Shown one piece after another: positions 22,617 to 34,591 of a DNA stretch of 64,000 nt. Under the pieces are notes generated by a model, which saw nothing but the letters and a program-made list of their open reading frames with translations, was not told where the DNA came from and made no database searches. How positions within the stretch are numbered: position 1 is the first letter of the stretch; every line of letters begins with the position of its first letter. This stretch comes from Eukaryota sp. TZLM1-RC (taxonomy: Eukaryota; Metamonada: BaSk clade): the NCBI GenBank assembly GCA_040285825.1, contig JAUPSS010000003.1:2666001-2730000 (forward strand). Reading direction: 5' to 3'. A program made the position numbers and the translations under genes.

Positions 22617-24572
22617 TCATCTTCTCAACAGAGCATCTGGGCAAATGTATCTTTCCGGCCACAATTCCGCTTTCTTCTTAATTTGAATATTTTTTGCAGC
22701 GGAAATATCTCTGTCATATACTATTTGACACTCAGTACAAATACGCATCTGCCATGAGCCTGCTTGAATATTCTCGGCCATGCAACAACTTGACATTTTG
22801 CTTGTATTAAATTCACTGGTTGACAAGTGCTTCACGTCCTTTTGATAACACAACCATTTTCTGAAAGCCCTTGCTGATCCATATCGATTGACTTTTCGGC
22901 AATGAGAAGGGAAATTAGCAGAACCCACAGCAAGATAGAGTTTTTCAGGATGTCCAGCCAGCCTTTGAAATTTGTTGAGACTCTCTCTGAACCGTCTCTC
23001 TTTTCGTCTGCGGTTATCAAATTTAATTATTTTCCATTTCTGGCGATTACTTTCCAAATACACTTTCCTCCTGACCAAATTCCAATGGTTCAAATATTGG
23101 TTGAAATTTTGAACGGAATATTGGTTGGGAGAGTGTTTACTGGGTGAAGGTTTTGCCCTGTACCTCCTGCCAGTTGGACAAGGGATAACTCCACATTGAT
23201 AATCATTTAAGAAGTAACCACATAATCTTGATTGGCCAAGATCAACGCCGATAAGGGGGCTTTCAGGTAAAATTTCGACTGGATGTCTACGTCTTCGACG
23301 GGGCATTTTTTTAGTACCCTTCAACTGTGTTTCTCTGGTTTTGTTGGCATTAGGGTCACTTTTCATTTCATTTTTTGATCTTCTTTTCTTTTTCGGTGGT
23401 TCATCCAGCTCATCTGTGTTTTCTGAGTCATTATTTTTACCTTCAAAGGTCAAAAGCAGTTCATTACCATTAGTTTTCAATAAAATTTTGTTAAATCTAT
23501 TTTTCAAACTTTTTCTGTTGATATTGAATTTTTGGTAAGGACATTGTTTGAATATTCGTTTCAGACATGTATTTTTGATAAACTTTGTTTTGGAAGATGA
23601 TCCTTCAATAATTGGAAATTTTTTCACAGAGTGGAAAATTTGTGAAGGTACCTCAATAAATTTAGAACCTTTATGAGAAGCTAAAGGTATTATTCTAAAT
23701 TTCTTCCAGCAATGCATATGAGAAAAGAAAGTGAGTAAGTATTGTGAAATTTTATGATTGAAGAGAAAAAGCTCACTAATTTCCTTTGATGAAAAAGTAA
23801 TTTTATCATGTGAGGACAGTAGGGAGGCAGTGGTAGGAAATCTTTGAAGGAGATTCAAGATGAACTTACATGCATTTAATAAGAAGAATCTTTCTCTTGA
23901 ATTATTCAAATTGAAATTGATGAGGTATTCAAGAACAGAATCAACTACTACTTCCTCGGGTTGGGCTAGTGGTTCATCTGGCAAAAGTGAAAGAATATTA
24001 TTTGCAAAGACATTTGTTTTATCCAGGGCTCTACAATGAGCACGAATAAAGTTTTTTGTCCAGGATTGACAAATTTTAGGTAAACTTGTCTTCACGTTGG
24101 ACGCCAATTGACGAGCCCGACAAGCAAGGTAAGACGAAAGCCCTTTTCTATTGATAAAATTACAATTCTGAGATTGCAGCCAAGCATTGAGAAAAAGATT
24201 TAATGAATTTCTATAAGGTACCAAAGAATTTTCCCATGAAGAAACAAAAGACCTGTCTTGTGGGCATTCAGGAAGAAATCTATTGTGAAAGATATGGAGT
24301 AATTGGCGTTCGCCTTTAGATGTGGAAGGCTTAGGAAAAGAACCAGTGGTGATGACGGTCATAAACAGATACCATACATCCTGTTTCACTAAAGCTCTAG
24401 ATGCCAACGGAAAATTTAGAAGAAAAGATTGAAGTAATAAAGAAGCTTCATGACAAATCTCGGTGACCACAGGAAGGTCAGTCCGAATTTGTTGCACCGC
24501 TGCAGGGGTCAGCAGCGAGTTGAGTGCACAAGACCGAGTGAATACACGTGACACAGAGTGGGTGTCTGTCAT
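22617..24572 (-). CDS. Fanzor RNA-guided nuclease homologue, 651 aa
   Basis: An intact ORF from ATG 24572 to TGA 22617. The N-terminal 400 residues are helical and end in a basic NLS-like patch (PPKKKRRSK, about 392-400). The C-terminal third is TnpB/Fanzor-like. RuvC-I is PLIGVDLGQSR (D444). The segment KHLSTSEFNTSK carries E587, at the place where Fanzors have a relocated RuvC-II glutamate. A zinc finger uses C597 with C612 and C615; the position of the first Cys is Ser594. RuvC-III is YDRDISAAKNI (D622). Three acidic residues are therefore available. Fanzors use a guide RNA to cut DNA in the nucleus. It has no exonuclease domain, unlike the other Fanzor type in the window. Confidence 0.85.
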   Translation of the reverse strand: MTDTHSVSRVFTRSCALNSLLTPAAVQQIRTDLPVVTEICHEASLLLQSFLLNFPLASRALVKQDVWYLFMTVITTGSFPKPSTSKGERQLLHIFHNRFLPECPQDRSFVSSWENSLVPYRNSLNLFLNAWLQSQNCNFINRKGLSSYLACRARQLASNVKTSLPKICQSWTKNFIRAHCRALDKTNVFANNILSLLPDEPLAQPEEVVVDSVLEYLINFNLNNSRERFFLLNACKFILNLLQRFPTTASLLSSHDKITFSSKEISELFLFNHKISQYLLTFFSHMHCWKKFRIIPLASHKGSKFIEVPSQIFHSVKKFPIIEGSSSKTKFIKNTCLKRIFKQCPYQKFNINRKSLKNRFNKILLKTNGNELLLTFEGKNNDSENTDELDEPPKKKRRSKNEMKSDPNANKTRETQLKGTKKMPRRRRRHPVEILPESPLIGVDLGQSRLCGYFLNDYQCGVIPCPTGRRYRAKPSPSKHSPNQYSVQNFNQYLNHWNLVRRKVYLESNRQKWKIIKFDNRRRKERRFRESLNKFQRLAGHPEKLYLAVGSANFPSHCRKVNRYGSARAFRKWLCYQKDVKHLSTSEFNTSKMSSCCMAENIQAGSWQMRICTECQIVYDRDISAAKNIQIKKKAELWPERYICPDALLRR

Positions 24573-24759
24573 GTAGTGAGAATAATCAGCTCATCTATCA
24601 AATTTTACACTTGTCACCCCATTTTCGACTTCTGGTTGCCTGTTCTGGGAGGTTTTTAACCCTCAACTTGGTTTTGGGAGGTTTTCACTATTCCCACACT
24701 TTCCCCTCACTTCATTTTCCCTCACCTCACCAAAATGGAATTTCAACTCTATGTAACTC

Positions 24760-25262
24760 ATGAAAAACGCTCTCAGCATCATCAACAGATTAGTCTACGA
24801 TACTTCTTTGTCTAAAGAACGTTTCTTTGTTGGTTTTGATGATAGATTTGGCGGTGTATTCTTCCTCCCTCTTCACGATTTTCTTGCCTTATCTGTACCA
24901 TCTCACAGAATTCGCTACATATCTAAAGGAAACTCAATTCTCTGGTCTCGCACAAAACGAATCAACCTTATTGGCTCTGTTGCACCTTCTGTTTCTTTAT
25001 TCTCATCTCCAACACCTGGTGTTCTCTCCCGATATTTTCCTCCTCATGCTACTGGTAGAAAGAATTTCCAGTTACCCTTCTTCTCTAACATTGTTTCTTG
25101 TAGTGTAGGTGTTCATCATACATTGGCACTCACTGCTTGTGGTAATTGCTATGGATTTGGTCTGAACAAATCTACCAATTAGGCAACAACTGCCCCCAAC
25201 GCAGCACTTTCAAACCGTTTTCCTAAGATTTTTTTAGAAATTCAATCAATTTATCTATCCTA
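24760..25262 (+). pseudogene. DUF504 (MJ1316-type) domain joined to RCC1 repeat, truncated
   Basis: ATG at 24760. Residues 1-70 match the MJ1316/DUF504 RNA cyclic-group end recognition fold: ALSIINRLVYDTSLSKERF, VGFDDRFGG, and SHRIRYISKGNSILWSR. An RCC1 repeat follows: CSVGVHHTLALTACGNCYGF, then G-L-N. The frame then shifts: Y-Q-L-G-N-N-C-P continues in the +1 frame, and the original frame is regained at KIFLEIQS before a TAA near 25260. Two compensating indels could be mutation or sequence error. A full RCC1 propeller would need about six more repeats, so the gene is truncated. RNA-end sensing combined with a propeller is inferred from domains only. Confidence 0.65.
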
Positions 25263-25635
25263 AATGAACCCTGGAGAAAACCAACAAAGAAACAAGAAAG
25301 TACACGCTTGTACTTGCTTCAATTGTGATGTATCCGGGACAATTCCACAGAAATGATATTATCAATAATGATTGAAGTTTGTTAACAATAATTGAGTTCT
25401 GCGAAACAGTGAAAAGATTTCTGTATGTATGTTATCATGAAGCTTCAGTTGTTTTGATGAACACACAACCATCCTTTTATGAACAGCAATTATAAATCCT
25501 CTATTAATGAGAAAAACATTAAAACAGCCAACAAAAGATTCACATATTTACACTGTTGTGACAGCATGTCAATGCTAAAACATTAAAATCAAATAATTAA
25601 GCCAATAAATAGTTATTTATTTTCTACGAAGAATC
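25263..25635. other. No gene seen
   Basis: Between the truncated DUF504-RCC1 gene and LINE-B copy 3. Nothing recognisable. Confidence 0.4.
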
Positions 25636-27245
25636 AAATAAAAACAAAACAAACTAAAACACATAAGAAACTAAATTCTCCACGCCAACTCTTGATGAAT
25701 CCTTATAAAGTTTGGACATCATTAAACTCAAGTACTTGGGAACACTTCTGTACAAAGCGAAAATGATACGATTTTTCCATAAATTCTCTGCAAAATTCTT
25801 ACCACTTGAACGACAAAAATTACCAAAATCATTGATGAAATTCAAGGCGGATTGTCCAATGTTGCCAAAAATCGAAAAGGCAAAAGGAACAAACGAAAAC
25901 TTCGAATAAAGGTTCTTATTTAAATCATTTAATAACTCAGTATATTTATCTCTCTTACGATCTTCAGCCTTGTTTAAATGACCATTAGTACTAAGTAAAA
26001 CATCATCACGATAAACAAAAGCAAAGGGATCAACTGTAGTGAAATCAACAACAACTTGAGAGGAATCCACAAAAGGAGCAATTAAATCACCTCGACGTGA
26101 ATTAAACAGATTATCATCACTATAATGCTTCAACAAAGGTTCTACTTTGCAACTAAAATTGTAACACTTGAACATCTCATATGTCACATCACGAACGGCT
26201 TTATGAAGAACTGACCTATATTGGAGAAATTTCTTACAGCTCACAATATGACGGAAATTGGCAGTAGGTTTTTTGTTACAAATACAATAAGAATTGTCCA
26301 AAAGACCACTTGGATACATTCCTAATCTCAACCGCATGTTTTGTTTCCAAGCTTCATTTGTTAAGTGAAGACCAAATGGCCTTGGTTGCTGAGATATTAA
26401 ACTAGTACAGTTCTGGATGTCTGATAAAAAGGCAGCAAAGACGGGATTATTAATCTTAGTCACACTAAGTCGTTTAGAAAAATCCAGGTCTTCAAAACCA
26501 ATAAGAACAGACTTCTGTAATTTCACAACAGCAAGATGAAGATTGGTGAAAGATCTCGAAGGCACAGCAGGCAAACTTGAAGGAAAACTCCTATTCCAAA
26601 CATCAACAGGTAGTTCTTGCACCATTTTGTCAAGAGAAATTAATAAAGGATGTGATTCATTCAAAGGAATATGATCAAAACGAAGTTTCCATTCAAAAGA
26701 AAATTTTCATACCACCAATAAAAGCACTTTTGCATAAATACTCTGCTTTTGAAAACCAACTCCACCAAATTTAGGACTAAAAAAATGCATGATAAGGAAT
26801 TTTAGATGGACAAACTTCTACTAAATTTCCTAAGAAATTTGTTCTCAAAGTATTGAATTGACGTGCAAAATCATGAGAAATTGTGGGAGATAAAGAACGA
26901 AGAAGATGATTAATTTTCGATCCAAAACACACATTTAGGACCGAAAACGCTAAATGTTTGTCAATTTCTAGATCTTGAATAACCAAAAGTTGCTCTTCGA
27001 TTTTTTCCAAAATACCTGACAAAATCGATTTAACTTTTTCACTATTTCCAAAATAAGATCCAAGAAACCGAATAGCAACTTCCTCGTAATCAACGTATTT
27101 GATAAAAGTTTCATTAAATGCCATCTCCGCAATCAATGTTCAATAAATAATTTTCGCCTTTTTGATTGAAAAGTAAATCTGTACAAACGCAGCACATGTT
27201 GTGCCATCGGGAATTCCGATAGCAAACTGATAAGGACTAAGGAAT
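25636..27245 (-). mobile_element. LINE-B copy 3 with RT core deleted
   Basis: Nearly identical to copy 2 over its C-terminal frame (26664-25654, 336 aa) and extends further 5'. The upstream frame 27136-26777 carries the thumb region (RFLGSYFGNSEKVKSIL). Before it, QFAIGIPDGTTCAAFVQIYF is the RT block preceding the active site. The GDPLGP and Y-x-DD blocks between them are missing, so this copy has an internal deletion. One-base shifts occur near 26700-26785. Only a short AATAAATA tail follows, with no long TTTA tract. Confidence 0.85.
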
Positions 27246-27267
27246 AATTAAGCCATATTTATTTCTA

Positions 27268-27346
27268 TGTTGCCTAAAGTCTATTGTAGTAAAGAAAAGT
27301 CTGATTTATTTTCTATTCATATTATATAAGCCTTAGGGCGCCAACA
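27268..27346 (-). repeat. 3' LTR of the gypsy element
   Basis: 79 bp, identical to 34493-34571. The minus strand contains a TATATAA box-like sequence about 20 bp in. Very short for an autonomous LTR element. Confidence 0.9.
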
Positions 27347-27494
27347 CTGCTTCTTCCCTTTTTCAAAATAAATCAGCTTATATGAATATGAAATAAAAAC
27401 TATATACAATTAACAAAACAACTATAATAAATACATATAATCGATATAATATAAATAATATAATATAATATAAATAATCGATATAAACTAAGAA

Positions 27495-30400
27495 TTAGCT
27501 CCTCTTCCTAATTCTATTAGTGCGTCTAGGCTTCTTAGAAGGCGTAGACTCATTGGAGGTACCTTGTCGTCGACTAATGGTACGTTTTCCAATTTTCTTG
27601 TTATCCTTACTAAATAACTTATAAGCTTCTGAGTGTCTAACCGAATGGAGTGGCTCTTCTGTTGTCTCACCGCCAAACCACTGAACAGTACAGAAACTAC
27701 CTGAATCAGAGTGGTATTCTGAGAGGATTTTCTCTATAACGTGTTTTTCGGAATCGCCCGCAGCGACTGCCTTGAGGAATTCAATGTCCTGTGGATTTTC
27801 TGCGTTATAGATTTTGCAATCTTTCTTGGCAGCTTTTAATTCTGAGCCAGTAGTAAGATTCTTCAATAATAAAGTGGATTTGGAAGGAAGGTCAATAACT
27901 AAAAATGGTCCATTCCAAGATCCATGCAATATATTATTTTGCTTGGTTTTACGTAAGACGTAGTCACCAATATTAAATACTATAAAACACGAATTAGTAT
28001 TATCTACTGAAGACGGAGTATTTAATGTTTGGTGACGCTCTGCTTCTTCCCTTTTTTCTTGTAGACGAGTGTTTTTCATTTTGATGTCATCTAATAAAGG
28101 GATATTAGTTTCAAATTTGGATAAATTTCCTAATATATTAGCAGGGTCTGTTCTTGGACTAATCGAAGAACCGAACATGAGTTCGTATGGGGTAAAACCA
28201 GTTTTTCTGCTTTTTAGTAGAATTTATTAATAGTTGGGATATAGGTACGTATGTAGACCAATTTCCGTAATCATTGAAATCTATTAATAGTTTCCTTAAG
28301 CATTGAAGAACGTCTCTATGTTTACGTTCTACAAGTCCATTACTTTCTGAATAGTGGGGAATTGAGTTACTCATCTCAATCGCTAATCTGTTACACACTA
28401 TTTTGAAAGTCTCATTGGCGAACTCAGGTCCATTATCACTATGAATTAACATAGGTATGCCAAAGATAGCGCAAACATTCCAAATCAAGGCATCTGCGGT
28501 TTCTAAGGCATTGAGTTCTTTTAGAGGGACTAAAATTGTATATCCAGTAAAAGAGTCTACAAATACTAATAGATATTTATTTCCTTCGTTGTCAGAATTT
28601 AGGGGTCCAATTGTATCGACATTTAATCTGGCAAAAGGACGATCTGCCCATAAAGATCCTGTGGAAGGTGTTTTTGATCTTTTAACTGGAGCCGTTTTTT
28701 GACAAGTTGGGCATCTTTTGACATGATTAATAAGGTCCTTTCTCATATTGGGCCAGTAGAAATCACTTTTGGACAGTTTGTGTAAACTATCGTTTTTGCT
28801 GGGGTGACCAGATTGAACCAAACCATGTATTAATAATAGTGCCTGTTTTCTGAGGCTCTTTGGAATCAAAATTTTGTTTTTATTATTTTTCCAAATTTGA
28901 GTGTTTACATCTAGAATTGCGTTATCAAATAAAGAGTCGTTGTTGTTTTTGGCTATTTGTTGTTCAGATCTTATCTTAGACAGCCAAGAAGAAAAAATAG
29001 GTAGGTCTTGGTGTCTACTTAGAGATGAGATTGAAGGGATGTCTTCAAGATCCGAATCAGAATCATCGTCTAGTGGAGGTATCTCGTAATTTGAAAGTAA
29101 AGTGTCTGGTATATTTATACTACAAATAGAAGGAGTTTCCTCGTTTTGATCCAAATCAATATTCCTCGATAACATATCTGCCCAATGGTTGTCTTCACCA
29201 GGTTCGTGGACTATGTCAAAGTCGAATTCAGATAGTATCGGCAGCCATCTCTTTACAATTCTATTTTTCTCTGGGGCTGTAGCCAGGAATGCAATGTTTT
29301 TATGATCTGTGAAAATTGTTAAATGTCTAGTCAACAAGTAGCTTTCTAAACAACTTTCAGTTAAAAATCAGAAGTATTGCGTATAATTCTTTTTGTAAGG
29401 TGGACCATTTTCTTTGTGTTTCTGTAAGTAATCTACTATAGAATGACAAAGGTTTCACTTTCCTTTTTATTTAGCGGGGTTCCTGCAGGAGAGTATGGTT
29501 CAATTTCTTGCCAAATAACACCTCCTACTGCTACATCTGATGCGTCAGTACTTATTAATACGCGCTTGCCCGGAGCTGGTAATTCAAGGGGCATGTGGTT
29601 TACTATTAGGTCTTTTATTTGTTTTTAAGTAATCGTCATGCTTGCAAGTCCATTTAATTATTCTGGGTTTTCCTTTAATTAGCTCGTTAATTGGAGCAAT
29701 TAATTCAGAAATACCTGGAAGCCAATCTCTAATATAATTGATGGATCCAACCAATGAGCGAACTTCTTTCACTGTTTTTGGTCTAGGGATTCTCATCAAG
29801 GCTTCGATTTTTTTCTTACTTATAAATCTAGTTTTTATCCTGGAAGGTACTTCCTAAAATGTCGATAGGGTGTTTTGATGTTACGAATTTACATTTACGT
29901 AAGCCTATATTTACACGTCTATTTCTGGCGCATTGGAGGACTCTTTGTAATCTCTTATAGAATTCTTCGAAAGTCGTTCCAACTATTATGATATCATCAA
30001 TATATATAAAAACGCCATCAATTTGGAATATTTCCATCATTACATTTTGGAAAACTGCTGGGATGTTCTTTAATCCGAAGCAAGCTCTTTTAAACATAAT
30101 TGATCTTCCAGGGATTGAGATTGATGTTTTCTCAATATCCTTCTCAGCAACATTCATCTGCCAGAAAGCTTTTGGTAAATCAAGCGTGGCGATGTAATTT
30201 GCTCTACTCAAAAATTCTAATATATCACTAATCCTAGGTAGATTAGGCTCTACTGAAATCGTATGGGCATTAACTCCATCTTTACCACTAAAGTCTCCAG
30301 TTAACCTGGGTTTTTTGCCGTCAGGGTATATAACTAAGACAATAGGAGAGCTGAATTTATAATTAGATTCAACTGCATAGCCCATTTCGATCAGTTCATC

Positions 30401-31039
30401 AAATATTTTGTTTGCTATTTCCATTTTGCTGGGATTTAACCGTCTAGCAGGTTTATGTACTATAGCATTCTCATCTCTAAAGGGGATTGTTAGAGGATTA
30501 CAATCGATTCCTTTTCTATTAGGAGTTTCACTAAAATTATCGCTGAATAATTTTAGTAGACTCGTTAATTTTAATTTATTATTACTATCATCTAAATTTA
30601 TCTCACATCCAGATCTTGCTAATTGCTCCTCAAAATCAGAAGGACTTGGTGATTGGTTATCTAAGTTCCCAATCGAATGTTGAGCGATCCTAGAGTCGAA
30701 TTCTGATTCTGCATTTAGCAAAGTGCGGTGTTCTTTGTCTAATCTAATGAAAAGACCATCATCCGTCTGAAGCCCAAGTGCTTTTAACATGTCTGTCCCT
30801 ATTAATAATTTGTTCGAACCCGGGATTATGGGAAGAGTATGTTTATAGTGAACTTGTTGCGCAATGCTTCCTACGTTGAACGACAGAATACCAGTTGCAC
30901 TCCCTAGCGATTTTGTGGATACGTTATTAGCTGGTAAGAACTTAATAGTATCCTTGCTATTGATTGACATATGGCATTGTTCAGCTAAATCTGCAGTAAT
31001 AACTGAACAAAACGCAGCCGAATCTATAGTCGCAATCAT
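27495..31039 (-). pseudogene. Gypsy Pol: protease, RT, RNase H, integrase, chromodomain
   Basis: Frame 31039-29828: a protease motif ATIDSAAFCSVI (D-S-A in place of D-T/S-G) and RT with LTGDFSGKDGVNAH, ATLDLPKAFWQM, FGLKNIPAVFQN and catalytic FIYIDDIIIVG. After a shift, 29799-29584 gives the connection (TVKEVRSLVGSINY), and RNase H STDASDVAVGG lies near 29540. Frame 29337-28159 completes RNase H (FTDHKNIAFL, HWADMLSRN) and gives integrase: a zinc HHCC ending CPTCQK, then LNVDTIGPL, IHSDNGPEF and ESNGLVERKHR (D, D, E). After a further shift near 28205, frame 28178-27495 carries YELMFG-like text, GDYVLRKTKQ (GPY/F region) and a chromodomain (HVIEKIL...VQWFGG...EEPLHSV). Confidence 0.9.
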
Positions 31040-31268
31040 TTTAATATCATTTATTGATATCTCCAGTCTTAGAAATGGAGAACGCTGGGACCTGACGTGG
31101 TTTTCACTAACCGTAGAATTAATATCAAAAATGCTATTGATATCAGAGCTGGTTTGGTGAATTTGTAGAGGAATTAAAAGATTTTGTTGAGCTGTTGGAA
31201 AGTTGTTGACTGGGTTTCCTAAATCGGTTGTTGATTGGTTGTGATTGATTGCGTTGATATGTACCCGA

Positions 31269-34200
31269 TTAGGAAAGTTGCCTGTCCTGCTGTTCCGGTT
31301 GCTGTTGTTGATCCGTCTGTGAGGAACCGTACTCGAACGGGTCGGTTTTTGACTCAGTAGGGGATGCGTTTGATGATATGTCCTCTGTTGTGTTTATGTT
31401 ATGTATAGGTCTGTACTGACCTCTTCCTTTATGACCTCTATAACGGCCTCCACGGCCTCTAAATTTGAATCTATGTACACGTCTACCACGGCCACCTCGG
31501 CCCCTTTCTACACTGCCTCTACTAGCAGGCGCCTCCTGTTCTCCTAATCTGAATCTTTCTTCTTTGGGAACTCTGCTTCTAGCACAACGAGGATCTTTGC
31601 ATTCGAATACAGTGTGGCCAACAGGATTGTTACCTTCGACGTTGCTGCAGAATGTACAGAATTTTGACCCTTCTCGTTCATGCTTTTCAGGGATGTATTT
31701 GTGTTGAGGGGTTCCTCTTGACTTTCCACCTGATCGTCTTGCTCGTTTTGTTGGAGCCTGGGCTGATGGTGTTACTCCTCTTGAGTAAGTTCTCATTGCC
31801 GTGAGTCCCAAAGGAATATCTTCTTCGTTAGCCCTGTTCCTTAGTACATCCATTGTGGGCTTGTTTCCTGCTGTGTAACACCAAGCGAGGAAATGTCTTC
31901 TCGTTGTCGATATCAAATCGAGTAGAGTTGTTTTGTTCGGTGAGTCCCACAAGGATTCCCTAGTCCATACTGGGAGGAGTTCGCTTGATATAGCAAAGTT
32001 ATCCAGACCCATAAGGAAGTACTCGGCTATTAGAGCGGGAGATATGGTTATCAACCCACTGCTTCCTCTAATTAAATCGGGGATGGTTAGGTCGGTCATG
32101 TAGGTGGTCATTCTCAAGACGTCTCCAAAATCTTCTACATAACGACCAAACTCGTTGTCAGCCTCATGCCTATTGTGGATTTTCCTCCAATTTATTCTAG
32201 GCTTCATTAGAGCTGTACAAGCCTCATGATATGATGTGAATTGCGTTCTTTTTAACAGAAATACCATGACGTCGGCGTCGGTATAATCAACACCGAGTAA
32301 ACCTTGACTCTGCCATCTAGATAGAAGGCTAGGGTCGATCATGCTGGATATTCCTGTGGGGCAAGTGCTCATCATCATGCTCCTAAATAAATCATAATGG
32401 TGGATTGGGGGTCCGAGCTTATCTGTTATAGCTGGATCAATCCTTACCAAAGGCTGTGTTGTATCCCTGGTGATCTCGTCGCGTATATGTTTGGGGAGAT
32501 CTTTAATCCTATCTTGGGTTATTTCTGCTTGGCCTTCTCCAAATAGCTGGGTAGCTATCATAAAGGCTCTGGTCCAATCTGATTGACCTGGGGCTTCGAA
32601 GCTTCTATTAGCTATCTTTCGCCCGTATTTATCCCAAGTTTGATATTTTAAAAGAAAAGCTATGATAGACATTTTGTTAATAGGGTCATCAGCGGATAAT
32701 CGAGGTCTTTTTATAGTCGATATCCTTAGACCGTGGATCAATCTGTCTATGAAGGCTACTAGCTATGCTCATGTCAATAGCTCTTCTTGAGGATTGTAGG
32801 TCCTCAATACGCATAGGTCTATCGGAAGAAGAGTCTCTTACTGAGGGTTGAGGAGGAGCCGTTTCTCCAACGACTGGCCCGTTCAACTCAATGTCTTCTC
32901 CAATTTCACTTTCCATGGGTTGACAGGAAGTTGGTTCTTCCTGAGGTGCAACGTCTTGTCTTGTTACAGGTTCCGGGTCGTTCACTGTTGGAACATGATC
33001 GGGTATGCTGTCGATAGAGCAGACCTGTATTGGTTGGCTTTTTCAGAAATTATAGGGGCTACAACAGGCAGTTTGGGAAGGTGGAGAGATGTGGATGGAT
33101 CTCCCGTTACCCATTGTCTAAACTCTCGTTGTTTTGTGAACGAGTTACCATGTTGTTGGGTGTAGTTGTTAGGACGGCTCCTATACGTGGATACAGCTGA
33201 TCGTTCCGTATGAATGTTATTTAGAGCGTCTGCATCAAACCAGGGGGTTACTGGTTCAAGCTTGTCTTGTTCACTACTATCCTCCTGCTCCATAAATTCC
33301 CTAAAATATGTGGGAGCACCCTCTGTCAGCTCCGTGTAATTATGGATTTCCGTATCAAAGTTAGGATCAAACCAGGCAGGCAATTTGGATTGTAGGATGT
33401 CTTCCGAGTCGGTCCTACTTCTCTGTTCGATGGAGAGAAACCTTATTCTCCTGCCGTATTGATCTAGGAAGGAGGCCTTCCAATCCAATCTATCTTTGAT
33501 GGGAAGAGACATCAATTCATTGATTCTCTTGTCCATTCCAGAGATTCTGGGGCGGCGTTCTGCGTTACGCCCGAATGTCTCTCTACTCAATTTATCGAGT
33601 GCCTTTATGAGTTCATTCCTTTCATTGAGGGGAATTTCCAATACCTTTTGGGTATCCCCAATCATTCCGAGGGTCTGAAAACCAACGTTTCTGCCTCTTT
33701 TTTGAACGTAACTCCATAAAGGGGGAAGTTGCTCGAACAGACAGAAATCTGTTGGTTCGAGGTAAGCCTCCGCGTCCTCTCTTAATAACTTGTAGAACCC
33801 CTCAGAAGAGTCGTCTTCTCCCTCCATTTCATCTAGTTGAGATTGAATTTCTTCATATTCTCCTAATGGGGAAGACGTGTCTAAGGTGGGATCTCCATCC
33901 GTTCCCTTTGAGACAGGTTCTAGAATTGGGAGGGGAGAGGGAGCCAGGTCCGTTCTCGTTGCCTCTTCCATTGCTTTGAGGGGAGAGGGAGCCGGGTCCG
34001 TTCTCGTAACCTCATCTGTTTCTTTTTTCCTGAGGGGAGAGGGAGCCGGGTCCGTTCTCGTTGCCTCATCTGTTTCTTTTTTTCCTGAGGGAGAGGGAGC
34101 CAGGTCCGTTCTCGTAACCTCATCTGTTTCTTTTTTCCTGAGGGGAGAGGGAGCCGGGTCCGTTCTCGTAACCTCATCTGTTTCTTTTTTCCTGAGGGGA

Positions 34201-34415
34201 GAGGGAGCCGGGTCCGTTCTCGTTACCTCTTCTGTTGTTGAAGATGGAGGAACCTCGTCCACTCTTTCATCTTCTTCTACATTAAGGGAGGGGGAGGTGG
34301 GATCCGGGTCCGTTGCCTCGTTGCCCTCTATATCATGTGTATGTGACGCTGGTACCTGCTGCATATTAAGTGGTGGATTAGAGTCAGAGATATCTGGTTG
34401 GGAGATGTCTGACAT
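31269..34415 (-). pseudogene. Gypsy Gag, in three overlapping frames
   Basis: Frame 34415-32982 (477 aa) opens with MSDISQPDISD. It carries an acidic/Pro-rich repeat region (DEVTRTDPAPSPLRKKET units) and a helical region. Frames 32985-32689 and 32741-31269 continue the same protein after single-base shifts. The last one ends in a zinc knuckle (CTFC...H-x4-C, KFCTFCSNVEGNNPVGHTVF) and a Gly/Arg-rich tail (RGRGGRGRR, FRGRGGRYRG). The shifts may be mutation or assembly indels, because the LTRs are identical. Confidence 0.75.
33930..34235 (-). repeat. Minisatellite in gypsy Gag, about 60-bp units
   Basis: Around five near-identical units encode (D/E)EVTRTDPAPSPLRKKET. Unit-to-unit changes are few, which is consistent with recent expansion. 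Confidence 0.85.
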
Positions 34416-34492
34416 GCTGTAAAGTGTCTGAAGATGTTCGCTAATGCTGAAGTTATGGTATACCTTTTGACTTTAAAATGGCCAATAATTAT

Positions 34493-34571
34493 TGTTGCCT
34501 AAAGTCTATTGTAGTAAAGAAAAGTCTGATTTATTTTCTATTCATATTATATAAGCCTTAGGGCGCCAACA
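34493..34571 (-). repeat. 5' LTR of the gypsy element
   Basis: Identical to the 3' LTR. The insertion lies 17 bp beyond the CCT6 stop codon, in its 3' UTR. Confidence 0.9.
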
Positions 34572-34591
34572 TCTATGCAATACAAATCCAA

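Larger units (their letters stand above)
22340..24740 (-). mobile_element. Fanzor element copy 3, apparently full length
   Basis: Contains an intact Fanzor ORF with about 170 bp of conserved 5' flank (shared with copy 1) and about 275 bp of conserved 3' flank (shared with copies 1 and 2). The 3' terminus holds an 11-bp inverted repeat, GTGAATTTCAC with GTGAAATTCAC, 17 nt apart. No transposase ORF is associated. The 5' end lies about 20 bp from the start codon of the DUF504-RCC1 gene. Confidence 0.8.
27268..34571 (-). mobile_element. Full-length Ty3/gypsy chromodomain retrotransposon with 79-bp LTRs
   Basis: 7304 bp bounded by identical 79-bp LTRs (TGTTG...CAACA), flanked by a 4-bp TCTA target duplication (27264-27267 and 34572-34575). 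Minus-strand order: Gag, protease, RT, RNase H, integrase, chromodomain. A polypurine tract (AAAAAGGGAAGAAGCAG) abuts the 3' LTR at 27347-27363. Reading frames are broken by several one-base shifts. Confidence 0.95.

Noticed and set aside
33877-34422. 181-aa plus-strand ORF with GEGAGSVLV repeats
   Set aside because: Antisense of the gypsy Gag minisatellite.
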